A stretch of DNA of 64,000 nt. It comes from Mycolicibacterium komossense (lineage in GTDB: Bacteria > Actinomycetota > Actinomycetes > Mycobacteriales > Mycobacteriaceae). Each line of letters starts with the position of its first letter. Positions within the stretch are counted from its first letter, which is position 1. Positions 23,472-32,736 of the stretch are shown here, one piece after another. The position numbers and the translations under genes are program-made. Location of the stretch: the NCBI RefSeq assembly GCF_025822605.1, contig NZ_JACKTY010000030.1, forward strand, positions 124,001 to 188,000, read 5' to 3'. The notes below the pieces were generated by a model, which was not told the origin of the DNA, ran no database searches, and was given only the letters and a program-made list of their open reading frames with translations.

Positions 23472-23987
23472 GTGTACTACCTGTTGATCCTGGCCGTCGG
23501 CGTCGAGCGGCTGGTCGAACTGGCGCTCTCCAAACGCAACGCGCGACTGGCATTTGCCGACGGCGGCAAGGAGTTCGGTCGTCGCCACTATCCGGTGATG
23601 GTCGTCATTCACACCGCCCTTCTGGTGGGCTGCGTCGTCGAGGTGTGGGCGCTGCACCGGCCGTTCGTCCCGTGGCTGGGCTGGCCGATGCTGGTGATCG
23701 CCGTGCTGGCGCAGGTATTGCGCTGGTGGTGTATCGCCACGCTCGGCAAGCGGTGGAACACGTTGGTGATCGTGGTGCCGGACGCTCCGCTGGTGCAGCG
23801 GGGACCGTACCGGTGGCTGCACCACCCGAACTATGTCGCCGTCGTGGCCGAGGGTATCGCCCTGCCGTTGGTGCACACCGCATGGCTGACCGCACTGTGT
23901 TTCACAGTGGCGAATGCGCTGCTGCTGACCGTACGCATCCGGGTCGAGAACGTCGCATTGGGTTACGCCGTATCGACGCGCCGATGA
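23472..23987 (+). CDS. ICMT-type membrane methyltransferase
   Basis: 171 residues from GTG 23472, four bases after the PKS stop. Four to five membrane segments. The isoprenylcysteine carboxyl methyltransferase signature is present: RWNTLVIVVPDAPLVQRGPYRWLHHPNYVAVVAEG. In bacterial type III PKS operons such proteins O-methylate the polyketide (BpsB-like); a prenyl-cysteine substrate is not expected in bacteria. Ends overlapping the next gene by ATGA. Confidence 0.88.
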   Translation: MYYLLILAVGVERLVELALSKRNARLAFADGGKEFGRRHYPVMVVIHTALLVGCVVEVWALHRPFVPWLGWPMLVIAVLAQVLRWWCIATLGKRWNTLVIVVPDAPLVQRGPYRWLHHPNYVAVVAEGIALPLVHTAWLTALCFTVANALLLTVRIRVENVALGYAVSTRR

Positions 23988-25000
23988 CCGGTTACGACGC
24001 GGATCTGGTGGTGGTCGGGGGAGGCCCCGGCGGCCTGGCCGCCGCCTTGCACGCACGCGCGCACGGGCTTTCGGTGATCGTTGTCGATCCGAGAGACTCA
24101 CCGATCGACAAGGCGTGCGGGGAAGGGCTGATGCCCGGCGGGCTGGCCGAACTGAGTGATCTGGGCGTGGACCCTACCGGGATGCCGTTGCGTGGCATTG
24201 CCTACGTGGCGGAGCGACGTCGGGTCGAGGCGCGGTTTCGGCAGGGGCCGGGACGTGGGGTTCGGCGAACGACACTGCACGCGGCGCTGGCGGCCCGGGC
24301 CAAAGAGGCGGATACCGAATGGATCTCGGCGAAGGTGATTTCGGTCGTCCAGGATGCCGGCGGGGTCACCGCGGCCGGGGTGCGCGCCCGCTACCTGATC
24401 GGGGCTGACGGTCTGCACTCGGCAGTGCGTCGCGCCGTTGGGATCGGTGTGACCGCCGGTGTGCCGCGTCGCTTCGGTGTGCGCAGGCATTACGCGGTAC
24501 CGGCATGGTCGGAACTGGTGGAGGTGCACTGGTCGCCATATGGGGAGGCGTACGTGACACCCGTGGAGCCGGATCTGGTCGGCATCGCGATTCTCAGTAC
24601 GCAGCGGCCGGACGTGAACTGGTTTCCCTGGCTGGCAACGCATCTCAGAGGTACCGATCCCGGTGCCGAGCGCGGCTGCGGACCGTTGCGGCAGGTGGTC
24701 GCTCGCCGGACGGCCGGCCGGGTTCTGTTGGTCGGTGACGCTGCCGGGTACGAGGATGCCCTGACCGGAGAGGGGGTGAGCCTGGCCGTCAAGCAGGCGC
24801 GGGCCGCCGTGGCGGCCATCGTCGACGACCGACCGGAGACCTACGAGCGGCAGTGGCGCCGGATCACCCGGCCGTACCGTCTGCTGACCCGCGGCCTGGT
24901 GTTGGGCACGGCCTCACGGATGGGACGACGCGTCATCGTTCCCGCCGCGGCGGCGGTGCCTGCGGTGTTCGGTCGCGCGGTGAACGTCTTGGCCGGCTGA
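23984..25000 (+). CDS. FAD-dependent oxidoreductase (geranylgeranyl-reductase/PHBH-like)
   Basis: 338 residues from ATG 23984. FAD motifs: VVVGGGPGGLAAALHARAHGLS (GxGxxG), a CGEGLMPGGLAELSDLGV region typical of the geranylgeranyl-reductase-like group, ARYLIGADGLHSAVRRAVG (DG motif) and RVLLVGDAAGYEDALTGEGVSLAVKQA (GD motif). Expected to hydroxylate, oxidise or reduce the polyketide made by the two upstream genes. Translationally coupled (ATGA). Its stop is 1 base from the stop of the converging ku gene. Confidence 0.9.
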   Translation: MTGYDADLVVVGGGPGGLAAALHARAHGLSVIVVDPRDSPIDKACGEGLMPGGLAELSDLGVDPTGMPLRGIAYVAERRRVEARFRQGPGRGVRRTTLHAALAARAKEADTEWISAKVISVVQDAGGVTAAGVRARYLIGADGLHSAVRRAVGIGVTAGVPRRFGVRRHYAVPAWSELVEVHWSPYGEAYVTPVEPDLVGIAILSTQRPDVNWFPWLATHLRGTDPGAERGCGPLRQVVARRTAGRVLLVGDAAGYEDALTGEGVSLAVKQARAAVAAIVDDRPETYERQWRRITRPYRLLTRGLVLGTASRMGRRVIVPAAAAVPAVFGRAVNVLAG

Positions 25001-25001
25001 G

Positions 25002-25892
25002 CTATTTCTTCGCCGGGGTCTTCTTGGCTGGCGCTTTCTTCGCCGGGGTCTTCTTGGCCGCCGCTTTCTTGACCGGCTTGTCGCCGTCGGAGGAGGCGGA
25101 CGATTGCCGCTTCTTCACGCTCGCCTCAAGCTTGGCGAGCAGATCCGAGACGTCCTCGGTCTCGTCGAGCTCGGTGGGCGTGTCCTCGACGGTGAATGCC
25201 TCGCCGCCTTCGAGTTTTGCCTCAACCAGCTCCTTGAGCTGTGCTTGGTAATCGTCGTGAAACTGGTCGGGGTCGAAATCGTCGGCCATCGAATCAACCA
25301 CCTGCCCAGCCATTTTCAGCTCGGCAGGTTTGATCTCCACCTTGGTGTCGAGCACCGGGAAATCGGGATCACGGATCTCGTCGGGCCACAGCAGCGTGTG
25401 GATGACCATCACCTCGCGCTTGCTGAAGTCCTTGACCCGCAGCGCCGCCAGCCGGGTCTTGTTCCGCAGCGCGAAATGCACGATCGCCACCCGATCGGTT
25501 TCCAACAGTGTTTTCGCCAGCAGCACATAGGATTTCGACGATTTGGAATCCGGCTCGAGGAAGTAGCTGCGGTCATACAGGATTGGGTCCAGTTGGCTGG
25601 CCGGGACGAACTCCAGTACCTCGATCTCGCGACTGCGTTCCTCGGGCAGGGTGGCGATGTCCTCGTCGGTGATGATGACGGTCTGGCCGTCATCGGATTC
25701 GTAGGCCTTGGCGATATCGCGGTACTCCACAACCTCGTCGCACACCTCGCACACGCGTTTGTACCGGATGCGGCCGTTGTCCTTGGCGTGCACCTGGTGG
25801 AACTTGATGTCGTGGTCCTCAGTGGCGCTGTAGACCTTCACCGGGACGTTAACCAGCCCGAAGGCGATCGAACCCTTCCAGATGGAACGCAT
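25002..25892 (-). CDS. ku: Ku, non-homologous end-joining protein
   Basis: 296 residues. The bacterial Ku core starts MRSIWKGSIAFGLVNVPVKVYSATEDHDI and contains RIRYKRVCEVCDEVVEY, RSREIEVLEFVP, YFLEPDSKSSKSYVLLAKTL and HTLLWPDEIRDPDFP. It forms a homodimeric ring on DNA ends and recruits LigD. The C-terminus is a lysine-alanine-proline tail (repeats of KKTPAKKAPAKK), a DNA-binding extension found in mycobacterial Ku. Unlike in many bacteria, ligD is 9.5 kb away, across the polyol cassette. Confidence 0.97.
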   Translation of the reverse strand: MRSIWKGSIAFGLVNVPVKVYSATEDHDIKFHQVHAKDNGRIRYKRVCEVCDEVVEYRDIAKAYESDDGQTVIITDEDIATLPEERSREIEVLEFVPASQLDPILYDRSYFLEPDSKSSKSYVLLAKTLLETDRVAIVHFALRNKTRLAALRVKDFSKREVMVIHTLLWPDEIRDPDFPVLDTKVEIKPAELKMAGQVVDSMADDFDPDQFHDDYQAQLKELVEAKLEGGEAFTVEDTPTELDETEDVSDLLAKLEASVKKRQSSASSDGDKPVKKAAAKKTPAKKAPAKKTPAKK

Positions 25893-25932
25893 AAGGCCAG
25901 TATGGACTAGTTCGCGCCGATGGCCGGGCGGA

Positions 25933-26865
25933 TCAAGGGCGGTTTGCCAGCGCGGCGCGGTCGCGAGTAGCCCGGTCGGGCAGTTGCGCCCCCGCCTTCG
26001 CGACGGTCAGTGCGGAGTTGAGGGCGGCAGCCTCGAGCACACCGCGCAGCCGGTCGGTATCGACGGCATGCAGTGCGGCTCGCCGGTCGGCCCCCAACAG
26101 TTCCAGCGACCACAGCGCGTCGATCAGACCCGTCATGAAGGAGTCGCCCGCACCGACGGTGTCCACCACCTGCACGGGACGCGCGGCCACCTGGATGCTG
26201 CCCGCGGCGCAGGTGGCGAACGCGCCGTCGCCGCCCATGGTCACCGCCACGATTGCCGGCCCCATCTGGAGCCAACGGCCGGCCTGTTCCTCCGGCGCGA
26301 CGTCCGGATACAGCCAGCGCAGATCTTCGTCGCTGGCTTTGACCACGTCGCTGCGCTCGATCAGTCTTTCGATGCGCAAGCGGGCCTGATCGGGGTCCTC
26401 GATCAGCGCCGGCCTGACATTCGGGTCGAACGTGATGGTCGCCGACAGGTGGTAGGTGTCCAGCAGCGCGGCTACCGCCAGACACCCGGGATCGAGCACG
26501 GCGGCGATGGATCCGGTGTGCGCCACCAGTGGCGGTGCCACCTCGGGGGTCCCCGACAACTGCCAGTCGATGTCGAACCGGTAGGTTGCCGCGCCGGCGG
26601 CATCCAGCGCGGCCATCGCCACCGGAGTCTGTTTCGCACTGACGCTGCCGCGGACGAGCTGAGCGCCGGAAGCGGCGACATAGTCGGCGATCCGGCGCCC
26701 TCGGGCGTCGTCACCGATGTGAGTGAGGAAGTCGACGCCGCGGTCGAGCCTGGCCAGGCCGACTGCGACGTTGAGCGGGCTACCACCGACGTGCTCGCCG
26801 GTGACGGCGCCGTCACGTTCGACGATGTCGATGAGTGCTTCGCCGATCACCAGTGCCCGGGCCAT
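25933..26865 (-). CDS. PfkB-family sugar kinase (probable fructokinase)
   Basis: 310 residues. Ribokinase/PfkB signatures: ALVIGEALIDIVERDG, the GGSPLNVAVGLARLD motif 1, and the ATP site VDTVGAGDSFMTGLIDAL with catalytic Asp in GAGD. The ATG overlaps the TGA of mannitol dehydrogenase by one base, so it is co-translated with it. With a polyol-to-ketose dehydrogenase upstream, the likely reaction is fructose to fructose 6-phosphate, the step that feeds glycolysis. Exact sugar not proven. Confidence 0.9.
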   Translation of the reverse strand: MARALVIGEALIDIVERDGAVTGEHVGGSPLNVAVGLARLDRGVDFLTHIGDDARGRRIADYVAASGAQLVRGSVSAKQTPVAMAALDAAGAATYRFDIDWQLSGTPEVAPPLVAHTGSIAAVLDPGCLAVAALLDTYHLSATITFDPNVRPALIEDPDQARLRIERLIERSDVVKASDEDLRWLYPDVAPEEQAGRWLQMGPAIVAVTMGGDGAFATCAAGSIQVAARPVQVVDTVGAGDSFMTGLIDALWSLELLGADRRAALHAVDTDRLRGVLEAAALNSALTVAKAGAQLPDRATRDRAALANRP

Positions 26866-28289
26866 CAGAACTCCTTTCGCAGCGCTTCAAGAGTGGACCG
26901 CGCGCCGTCGGCGTGCAGAGAGTCCAACGCCCAGCGGTAGGCCTCGACGAAGCGCGGCTCATCGGCGAGATCACCGAACAGTGAACGATTCTCGATGAAA
27001 GCCAGTGGATTGTCCTTCTGCGACTGCGCGATCGGGACGAGTGAATCGGCCAGCTGATCCACCACCTTGATCGGGTCCCCGTTCTCATCGACGCCTTCGG
27101 CGTAGCGGGCCCAGCTGGCCACGATCGCCGCCGACAGCCGAATCGGGTCACCCGAGGCCAGGTTCGCACGGATGACCGGCAGCAGCCATTTCGGGATACG
27201 GTCGGATGAATCGGCACACAGCCGCGCAATCGTGTCGCGCACACCGGGATTGGCGAACCTCTCGATGAGCGTGCGTTTGTAGTCGGGCAGGTCGATGCCG
27301 GGGACCGGTTTGAGGGTGCCGGTGGCTTCGGAATCCATGTATGCCAAGAGGAAGTCGGCGAACAGGGGGTCGGCCGCGGCGTCGTGTACCAGCCGGTAGC
27401 CGGCCAGATAGGCGAAATAACAAAGACCCTGGTGGCTGGCGTTGAGCAGACGCAGCTTCATCAGCTCATAGGGGGTGACGTCGGAGACCATCAGCACGCC
27501 GGCGTCTTCCAGCGGTGGCCGGCCGTCGGCGAAATGATCCTCGAGGGCCCACGATGTGAACGGCTCGGCGACGACGGGCCAGCGGTCCTCAATGCCGAAT
27601 TGCTCGCTGAGGCCGGCGATGACGTCGGGCGTGGTGACCGGCGTGATCCGGTCCACCATCGAGTTCGGGAACGTGGTGTGTTCTTTCATCCAGTCGGACA
27701 GGCCGGGGTGGGCCCGGTCGGCGTAGCCGGTGAAGGCCTCGCGTGCGATATCGCCATTTCCTTCGATGTTGTCGCAGGACGCGATCGTCGGGGACGCGAT
27801 GCCACGGTCGCGACGGCGCGACAGTGCTTCGGTGACCAGTCCGAAAACGGATATCTCGCCCGCGTTCTCGATCTGATAACCCCCTTCGGTGATCGTCATC
27901 GACACGATGCGCGTGCTCGGCGCGGCCAGCAGCTCGATTACGCCCTCCGGATCGTCAGGGGCATAACGGTATTCGATGATCGAGCCGATCACCCGCACAT
28001 GACGGGTGCCGTCGGGATTCTCCAGGATCAGCGTGTAGAGACCGTCTTGGGCGTCGAGCGCGTCCTTCATCCGCTGGTCGGCGGGCATCACGCCGACTCC
28101 GCAGATGCCCCAGTCCTGCGCTTTACCGTCCTCCAGCAGCGCGTCGATGTACATGGCCTGGTGCGCGCGATGGAAGCCGCCGACCCCGAAATGCACTATG
28201 CCGACGCTGATCTGATCGCGGTCGTAGGTCGGCCCGGTCACACCCTTCTCGGTGGGCAAGAGGGCGAGCGTCGAGTTGTCGAGTTTCAT
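26865..28289 (-). CDS. Mannitol dehydrogenase family protein (polyol 2-dehydrogenase)
   Basis: 474 residues. Long-chain mannitol dehydrogenase: VHFGVGGFHRAHQAMYIDALL (NAD site), TITEGGY, SCDNIEGNGD, and the catalytic KLRLLNASHQG with Lys, Asn and His. It oxidises D-mannitol (or arabitol/sorbitol) to a 2-ketose with NAD. Cytosolic. Divergent from the SorC-type regulator, so that the operator between them could control both directions. Forms an operon with the PfkB kinase. Confidence 0.93.
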   Translation of the reverse strand: MKLDNSTLALLPTEKGVTGPTYDRDQISVGIVHFGVGGFHRAHQAMYIDALLEDGKAQDWGICGVGVMPADQRMKDALDAQDGLYTLILENPDGTRHVRVIGSIIEYRYAPDDPEGVIELLAAPSTRIVSMTITEGGYQIENAGEISVFGLVTEALSRRRDRGIASPTIASCDNIEGNGDIAREAFTGYADRAHPGLSDWMKEHTTFPNSMVDRITPVTTPDVIAGLSEQFGIEDRWPVVAEPFTSWALEDHFADGRPPLEDAGVLMVSDVTPYELMKLRLLNASHQGLCYFAYLAGYRLVHDAAADPLFADFLLAYMDSEATGTLKPVPGIDLPDYKRTLIERFANPGVRDTIARLCADSSDRIPKWLLPVIRANLASGDPIRLSAAIVASWARYAEGVDENGDPIKVVDQLADSLVPIAQSQKDNPLAFIENRSLFGDLADEPRFVEAYRWALDSLHADGARSTLEALRKEF

Positions 28290-28361
28290 GACCGCGGTTC
28301 ACCGTTCCCATCAGTGGGTATCAAGACTGTTGCGTACGTCACATTTACCATGTTAGCCTGA

Positions 28362-28395
28362 TGAGCATATACACGCACCCATGAGCAAATGCTCA
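28362..28395. promoter_or_regulatory. Operator with repeated TGAGCA sites and perfect palindrome TGAGCA-AA-TGCTCA
   Basis: TGAGCA occurs at 28362-28367 and, 20 bases on (two helical turns), as the start of a perfect palindrome at 28382-28395. It is in the region between the mannitol dehydrogenase and the SorC-type regulator genes. SorC regulators bind such spaced repeats as tetramers. An in-frame ATG at 28389 falls inside the palindrome, which argues for the later GTG start. Confidence 0.6.
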
Positions 28396-28418
28396 CGGGT
28401 GGACGAAGGGCGACGCGG

Positions 28419-29462
28419 GTGTCGGTATCCGGAGCGGCTGGTTTGACCGCCGAAGGTGAGTTGGTAGCAACCCCCGTGCCCGCCGCCGTTCCGGCCGGCA
28501 CCAAGGCCGAGGATCTGCGATTGGCGCTGCGTGCGGCCACTATGTACTACCTCGACGGCCTCACTCAGGCTGAGATCGCCGGGCGCCTCGGGGTGTCCCG
28601 GCCGACCGCAGGCCGCCTGGTGGCCAGGGCCAAGGCCAACGGTCTGGTCCGGATCGAGATCGTCGTGCCTGCGGATTTGCGTGACGACCTGCACGCCGAG
28701 GAGGAGCGGGCGCTCGAAGAGCGCTTCGGTCTGACCGAGGCCGTGGTGGCTGGGCATGGGATCGATATCGGCGCACCCGGCCGGCCGGAGGCCTACGCCA
28801 GCGTCGGCCGCGCCGCCGCGACGCTGTTGATGCGTCGGCTCCAGCCGGGGGACACCCTCGGATTCACCTGGGGCCCGGAAACCATCGCCGTCGCGCGAGC
28901 GCTGAGCTCGGGCGTCGCTACCTGCCGGGCCGTCGTGCAACTCGACGGGTCCATGTCCACGGCCGCCTACCAGACCGGGTCCGAGTACATCCTGGCCCGC
29001 TGCGGTGAGATCCTGCACGCCGATACCTACCGGCTCCCTGCGCCGCTGTATGCCGACCCGGCCACCGTCGCCTCCATTCGCAACGACTCCGGGATGTCGC
29101 GGACACTGGCGGCCGGCGCCCGCGCCGAGGTGATGATCTTCGGTATCGGTGCGGTCTCGACGTCGACGACGTTGTTCGAAGGCAGTTTCCTGGATACCGG
29201 CATGCTCGACGAGCTGGTCGCCCTTGGCGCCGTCGGAGAGATCGGTGGCCGGTTCTTCGACGCTGCAGGCGTTGCGATCGCCAGCGAGCTGCAGCGGCGG
29301 GCGGTGTCGGTGGCGCTCGAAGACATCCGGTCCTGCCCGACCTCGATTCTCGTCGCCAGTGGCGTGACCAAGCACCACGCCACGCTCGGCGCGCTCCGTG
29401 GTGGGTTACCCCGATTTTTGGTTTGCGATATTGACTGTGCCCGTTGGCTTTTGAGCCACTGA
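28419..29462 (+). CDS. SorC/DeoR-type sugar-responsive transcriptional regulator
   Basis: 347 residues from GTG 28419, with GAAGGG 8 bases upstream. The HTH is LDGLTQAEIAGRLGVSRPTAGRLVARA (about residues 44-70 of the protein). The rest is a phosphosugar-binding domain: LGFTWGPETIAVARAL, VVQLDGSMS, APLYADPATVASI and ASGVTKHHATLGALRGG. It senses a sugar or sugar phosphate. It is upstream of and co-directional with the ABC transporter, and divergent from the dehydrogenase. Probably the local repressor or activator of the polyol regulon. Confidence 0.9.
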   Translation: MSVSGAAGLTAEGELVATPVPAAVPAGTKAEDLRLALRAATMYYLDGLTQAEIAGRLGVSRPTAGRLVARAKANGLVRIEIVVPADLRDDLHAEEERALEERFGLTEAVVAGHGIDIGAPGRPEAYASVGRAAATLLMRRLQPGDTLGFTWGPETIAVARALSSGVATCRAVVQLDGSMSTAAYQTGSEYILARCGEILHADTYRLPAPLYADPATVASIRNDSGMSRTLAAGARAEVMIFGIGAVSTSTTLFEGSFLDTGMLDELVALGAVGEIGGRFFDAAGVAIASELQRRAVSVALEDIRSCPTSILVASGVTKHHATLGALRGGLPRFLVCDIDCARWLLSH

Positions 29463-29470
29463 GAAGTGAG

Positions 29471-30850
29471 GTGAAGGTGAAGGCACTACGAAGAGGTGTG
29501 CACCGACTGACCGCCTGTCTTACGGCCTCCGGGCTGCTGCTGGCCTCCGGCTGCGCGGGTGCGGGCAGCATGGGGGCATCGGGTAACGAGGTGACGATCG
29601 CGCTGGTGTCCAACTCCCAGATGACGGATGCGCAAAAGCTGTCGTCGGAATTCGAGAAGGCCAATCCGGGCACCAAGCTGAAGTTCGTCTCCCTGTCGGA
29701 GAACCAGGCGCGCGCGAAGATCACGATGTCGACCGCCATGGGCGGCAGTCAATTCGACGTCGTGATGATCAGTAACTTCGAAACCCCGCAGTGGGCGAAA
29801 GACGGCTGGCTGCGCAATCTCTCGGACTTCGCGAAGAATACCCCTGGCTACGACGAGAACGACTTCATCCCGTCGCTGCGGAAATCGCTGTCCTATGAGG
29901 GCAACATGTACGCCGTCCCGTTCTACGGCGAGTCATCCTTCCTGATGTACCGCAAGGACCTCTTCGAAAAGGCCGGTATCCAGGTCCCCCAGGACCCGAA
30001 CTATCAACCCACGTGGACCGAGGTCGCGCAGTGGGCGGAGACCATCAAGGAGAAGAACAACACGGCGGGTATCTGCCTGCGCGGTAAGCCGGGCTGGGGT
30101 GAGGTACTCGCGCCGCTGGACACCGTGATCAACACCTTCGGTGGGCGGTGGTTCGACGAGAACTGGAATGCCCAGCTCAACAGCCCGGAAGTGCGCAAGG
30201 CCGTCAACTTCTACGTCGATCTGGTCAACAAGGCGGGTGAACTCGGCGCTTCCTCAACGGGATTCCAGGAGTGCGCCAACCTGTTCGGTCAGGGGCAGAC
30301 GGCGATGTGGTACGACGCCACCTCTGCGGTCTCGGTCCTGGAGGATCCGAAGACCTACCCCGATCTCGTCGGCAAGATCGGCTACCTGCCTGCCCCGATC
30401 ATGGAGAAGCCGGATTCGGGATGGCTCTACACCTGGGCGCTGGGAATCCCCAAGGGTGCCAAGAACCCCGATGGTGCGTGGAAGTTCATCTCCTGGATGA
30501 CCAGCAAGGACTACATGAAGCTCGTCGGTGAGAAACTGGGCTGGGCCCGCGTTCCACCGGGTAGCCGGACCTCTACCTACACGGACCTTCCTGAGTATCA
30601 GGCGATCTCGAAGTCGTACGGACCGTTGACACTGCAGTCGATCACCAACGCGACGCCGGATAGGCCGACCGTCCAACCGGTTCCGTACACCGGGGTGCAG
30701 TTCGTCGGGATCCCGGAATTCCAGGATCTCGGGACCCGGGTCAGCCAGCAGATCAGTGCGGCGATGGCTGGCCAGAAGTCGGTGGATGCCGCACTGGACC
30801 AAGCGCAGGAATATGCCGAAGTCGTCGGCAAGAGCTACCAGGAGAAGTGA
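29471..30850 (+). CDS. ABC transporter sugar-binding lipoprotein
   Basis: 459 residues from GTG 29471. Lipoprotein signal: a basic start, a hydrophobic stretch and LASGC, with Cys as lipid anchor. The mature part is a family 1 solute-binding protein: EVTIALVSNSQMTDAQKLSSEFEKANPG, MGGSQFDVVMISNFE, LSYEGNMYAVPFYGESSFLMYRKDLFEKAG, GQTAMWYDATSAVSVL and WALGIPKGAKNPDGAWKFI. It captures a sugar or polyol outside the membrane and passes it to the two permeases. Similar to SmoE-type sorbitol/mannitol binding proteins. Confidence 0.92.
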   Translation: MKVKALRRGVHRLTACLTASGLLLASGCAGAGSMGASGNEVTIALVSNSQMTDAQKLSSEFEKANPGTKLKFVSLSENQARAKITMSTAMGGSQFDVVMISNFETPQWAKDGWLRNLSDFAKNTPGYDENDFIPSLRKSLSYEGNMYAVPFYGESSFLMYRKDLFEKAGIQVPQDPNYQPTWTEVAQWAETIKEKNNTAGICLRGKPGWGEVLAPLDTVINTFGGRWFDENWNAQLNSPEVRKAVNFYVDLVNKAGELGASSTGFQECANLFGQGQTAMWYDATSAVSVLEDPKTYPDLVGKIGYLPAPIMEKPDSGWLYTWALGIPKGAKNPDGAWKFISWMTSKDYMKLVGEKLGWARVPPGSRTSTYTDLPEYQAISKSYGPLTLQSITNATPDRPTVQPVPYTGVQFVGIPEFQDLGTRVSQQISAAMAGQKSVDAALDQAQEYAEVVGKSYQEK

Positions 30851-31824
30851 TGACACTTACTGCTGATACCCAGGCCGACGCCGCCGACTCCGCGGTGGCG
30901 GAGCGGGTTCGCAAGATTCGCGAGGCGCAGGACACCGGCGTGAGCCGGGCCGAAGGGTGGCGCAGGCGCGGACCGCTGCTCCCGGCGTTGATCTTCATGA
31001 TCGTCGTCACGCAGATCCCCTTTCTGTTCACGCTCTACTACTCGACGTTGTCCTGGAACCTGGTCCGTCCCGGGTCGCGGCAGTTCGTCGGGTTGAACAA
31101 CTACATCGCGGTGGTCAATGACAGTCAGTTCTGGTCGGTGGCCCTCAACACCGTCATCCTCATCGTGGGGGTGGTGTTGATCTCCGCCTTCCTCGGCCTG
31201 CTCATCGCGTTGCTGCTCGATCGGGCGTTCCTGGGCCGCGGTGTGGTCCGGACGTTGCTGATCACGCCTTTCCTGGTGACACCCGTTGCCGGAGCGCTGA
31301 TCTGGAAGACCACCATTTTGGATCCAACCAACGGAATCCTGAACTGGGTGCTGTCACTGGTCGGCATCGGCCCGGTCGACTGGATCGGACAGTTCCCGTT
31401 GTCGATGGTGATGGTCGAGCTCATCTGGCAGTGGACACCCTTCATGATGCTGCTGATCCTCGCCGGCCTGCAGTCGATGCCACGGGACCAGCTGGAGGCA
31501 GGCCGGGTCGACGGCGCGGGTGCGTTCCAGCTCTTCCGGGAGTTGACGCTGCCGCACCTGCGGCGGTTCATCGAACTCGGGGTGGTGCTCGGGGCGATCT
31601 ATCTGGTCAACACCTTCGACGCCATCTTCATGATGACCCAAGGCGGACCGGGTGTGGCCAGTTCCAACCTGCCGTTCTACATCTACCAACGCGCCTTCCT
31701 CGGCTTCGACATGGGCCAGGCGGCGGCCATGGGGGTGGTCGTCGTGATCTTCACGATGATCGTCGCCAGCTTCGCGCTTCGGTTGATCTTCACATCATTC
31801 TCCGGCAAGGAAGAGGCGGCATAG
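30850..31824 (+). CDS. ABC sugar permease 1 (MalF-like)
   Basis: 324 residues from ATG 30850, overlapping the binding-protein stop by one base. Six membrane segments, starting after a charged N-terminus of about 40 residues. The EAA loop is EAGRVDGAGAFQLFRELTLPHLRR, which docks to the ATPase. NTFDAIFMMTQGGPG is typical of MalF-type sugar permeases. Partner of the next gene. Confidence 0.93.
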   Translation: MTLTADTQADAADSAVAERVRKIREAQDTGVSRAEGWRRRGPLLPALIFMIVVTQIPFLFTLYYSTLSWNLVRPGSRQFVGLNNYIAVVNDSQFWSVALNTVILIVGVVLISAFLGLLIALLLDRAFLGRGVVRTLLITPFLVTPVAGALIWKTTILDPTNGILNWVLSLVGIGPVDWIGQFPLSMVMVELIWQWTPFMMLLILAGLQSMPRDQLEAGRVDGAGAFQLFRELTLPHLRRFIELGVVLGAIYLVNTFDAIFMMTQGGPGVASSNLPFYIYQRAFLGFDMGQAAAMGVVVVIFTMIVASFALRLIFTSFSGKEEAA

Positions 31825-31825
31825 G

Positions 31826-32710
31826 ATGACCACTCCGAGCGTAGTGAAGAAGACTGAAAAATCTTCGGCGACAACCGATACGGCGCCGGTGCGGAAGAAG
31901 AAATCCAAGAAGTTCAGCCCGTGGGCAGTGGTGGCGTGGATCGCCGCGCTCGGGTTCTTCTTCCCGGTGTTCTGGATGGTGCTGACATCGTTCAAATCGG
32001 AGAGTGACGCGGCCACCAGCCCGCCGAAGCTGTTCTTCACTCCGACGCTGGATCAGTACAAGGCCGTGTTCGCCCAAGGCATCGGGCCCGCGATGCTGAA
32101 TTCGGTCTGGGCCACCGGTGCCTCGACGATCCTGGTGCTGCTCCTCGGCGTGCCGGCCGCGTTCGCGCTGTCGTTGCGGCCCGTCCGCAAGACCTCGGAC
32201 GCGTTGTTCTTCTTCATGAGCACCAAGATGCTGCCGGTCGTGGCAGCCATCCTGCCCCTGTATGTGATCGTGTCCAATATCGGTCTCCTGGACAACATCT
32301 GGGCACTGGTCATCCTCTACACCTCGATGAACTTGCCGATCGCGGTGTGGATGATGCGGTCGTTCTTCCTCGAAGTGCCCGGCGAGCTCCTCGAAGCCGC
32401 CAGCCTCGACGGCGCCAGCCTGGGGCGGTCGGTGCGAGAGGTGATCCTGCCGTTGGTGTCGCCCGGTATCGCCGCGACAGCGCTGATCTGCGTGATCTTC
32501 GCCTGGAACGAGTTCTTCCTGGCAGTCAACCTGACCGCGGTTAACGCCCAGACCATGCCTGTCTACCTTGTCGGCTTCATCGCCGGTGAAGGGCAGTACT
32601 GGGCGGTGCTGTCGGCTGCCGCAACCATGGCAGCTCTGCCGGTGATGCTCTGCGGCTGGTTCGCCCAGAACAAGCTCGTTCGTGGTCTTTCCTTCGGCGC
32701 TATCAAATAA
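31826..32710 (+). CDS. ABC sugar permease 2 (MalG-like)
   Basis: 294 residues, start one base after the preceding stop, with AGG just upstream. Lys-rich cytosolic N-terminus, then six membrane segments. EAA loop: EAASLDGASLGRSVREVILPLVSPG. AWNEFFLAVNLT is typical of MalG-type permeases. Forms the membrane channel with permease 1. Confidence 0.93.
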   Translation: MTTPSVVKKTEKSSATTDTAPVRKKKSKKFSPWAVVAWIAALGFFFPVFWMVLTSFKSESDAATSPPKLFFTPTLDQYKAVFAQGIGPAMLNSVWATGASTILVLLLGVPAAFALSLRPVRKTSDALFFFMSTKMLPVVAAILPLYVIVSNIGLLDNIWALVILYTSMNLPIAVWMMRSFFLEVPGELLEAASLDGASLGRSVREVILPLVSPGIAATALICVIFAWNEFFLAVNLTAVNAQTMPVYLVGFIAGEGQYWAVLSAAATMAALPVMLCGWFAQNKLVRGLSFGAIK

Positions 32711-32736
32711 CTCGGAAGCAACAACAGGAGATTTTC

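Noticed and set aside
23004..24101. Long minus-strand frame opposite the PKS operon
   Set aside because: Arg/Pro/Ser-rich shadow of real genes in high-GC DNA.
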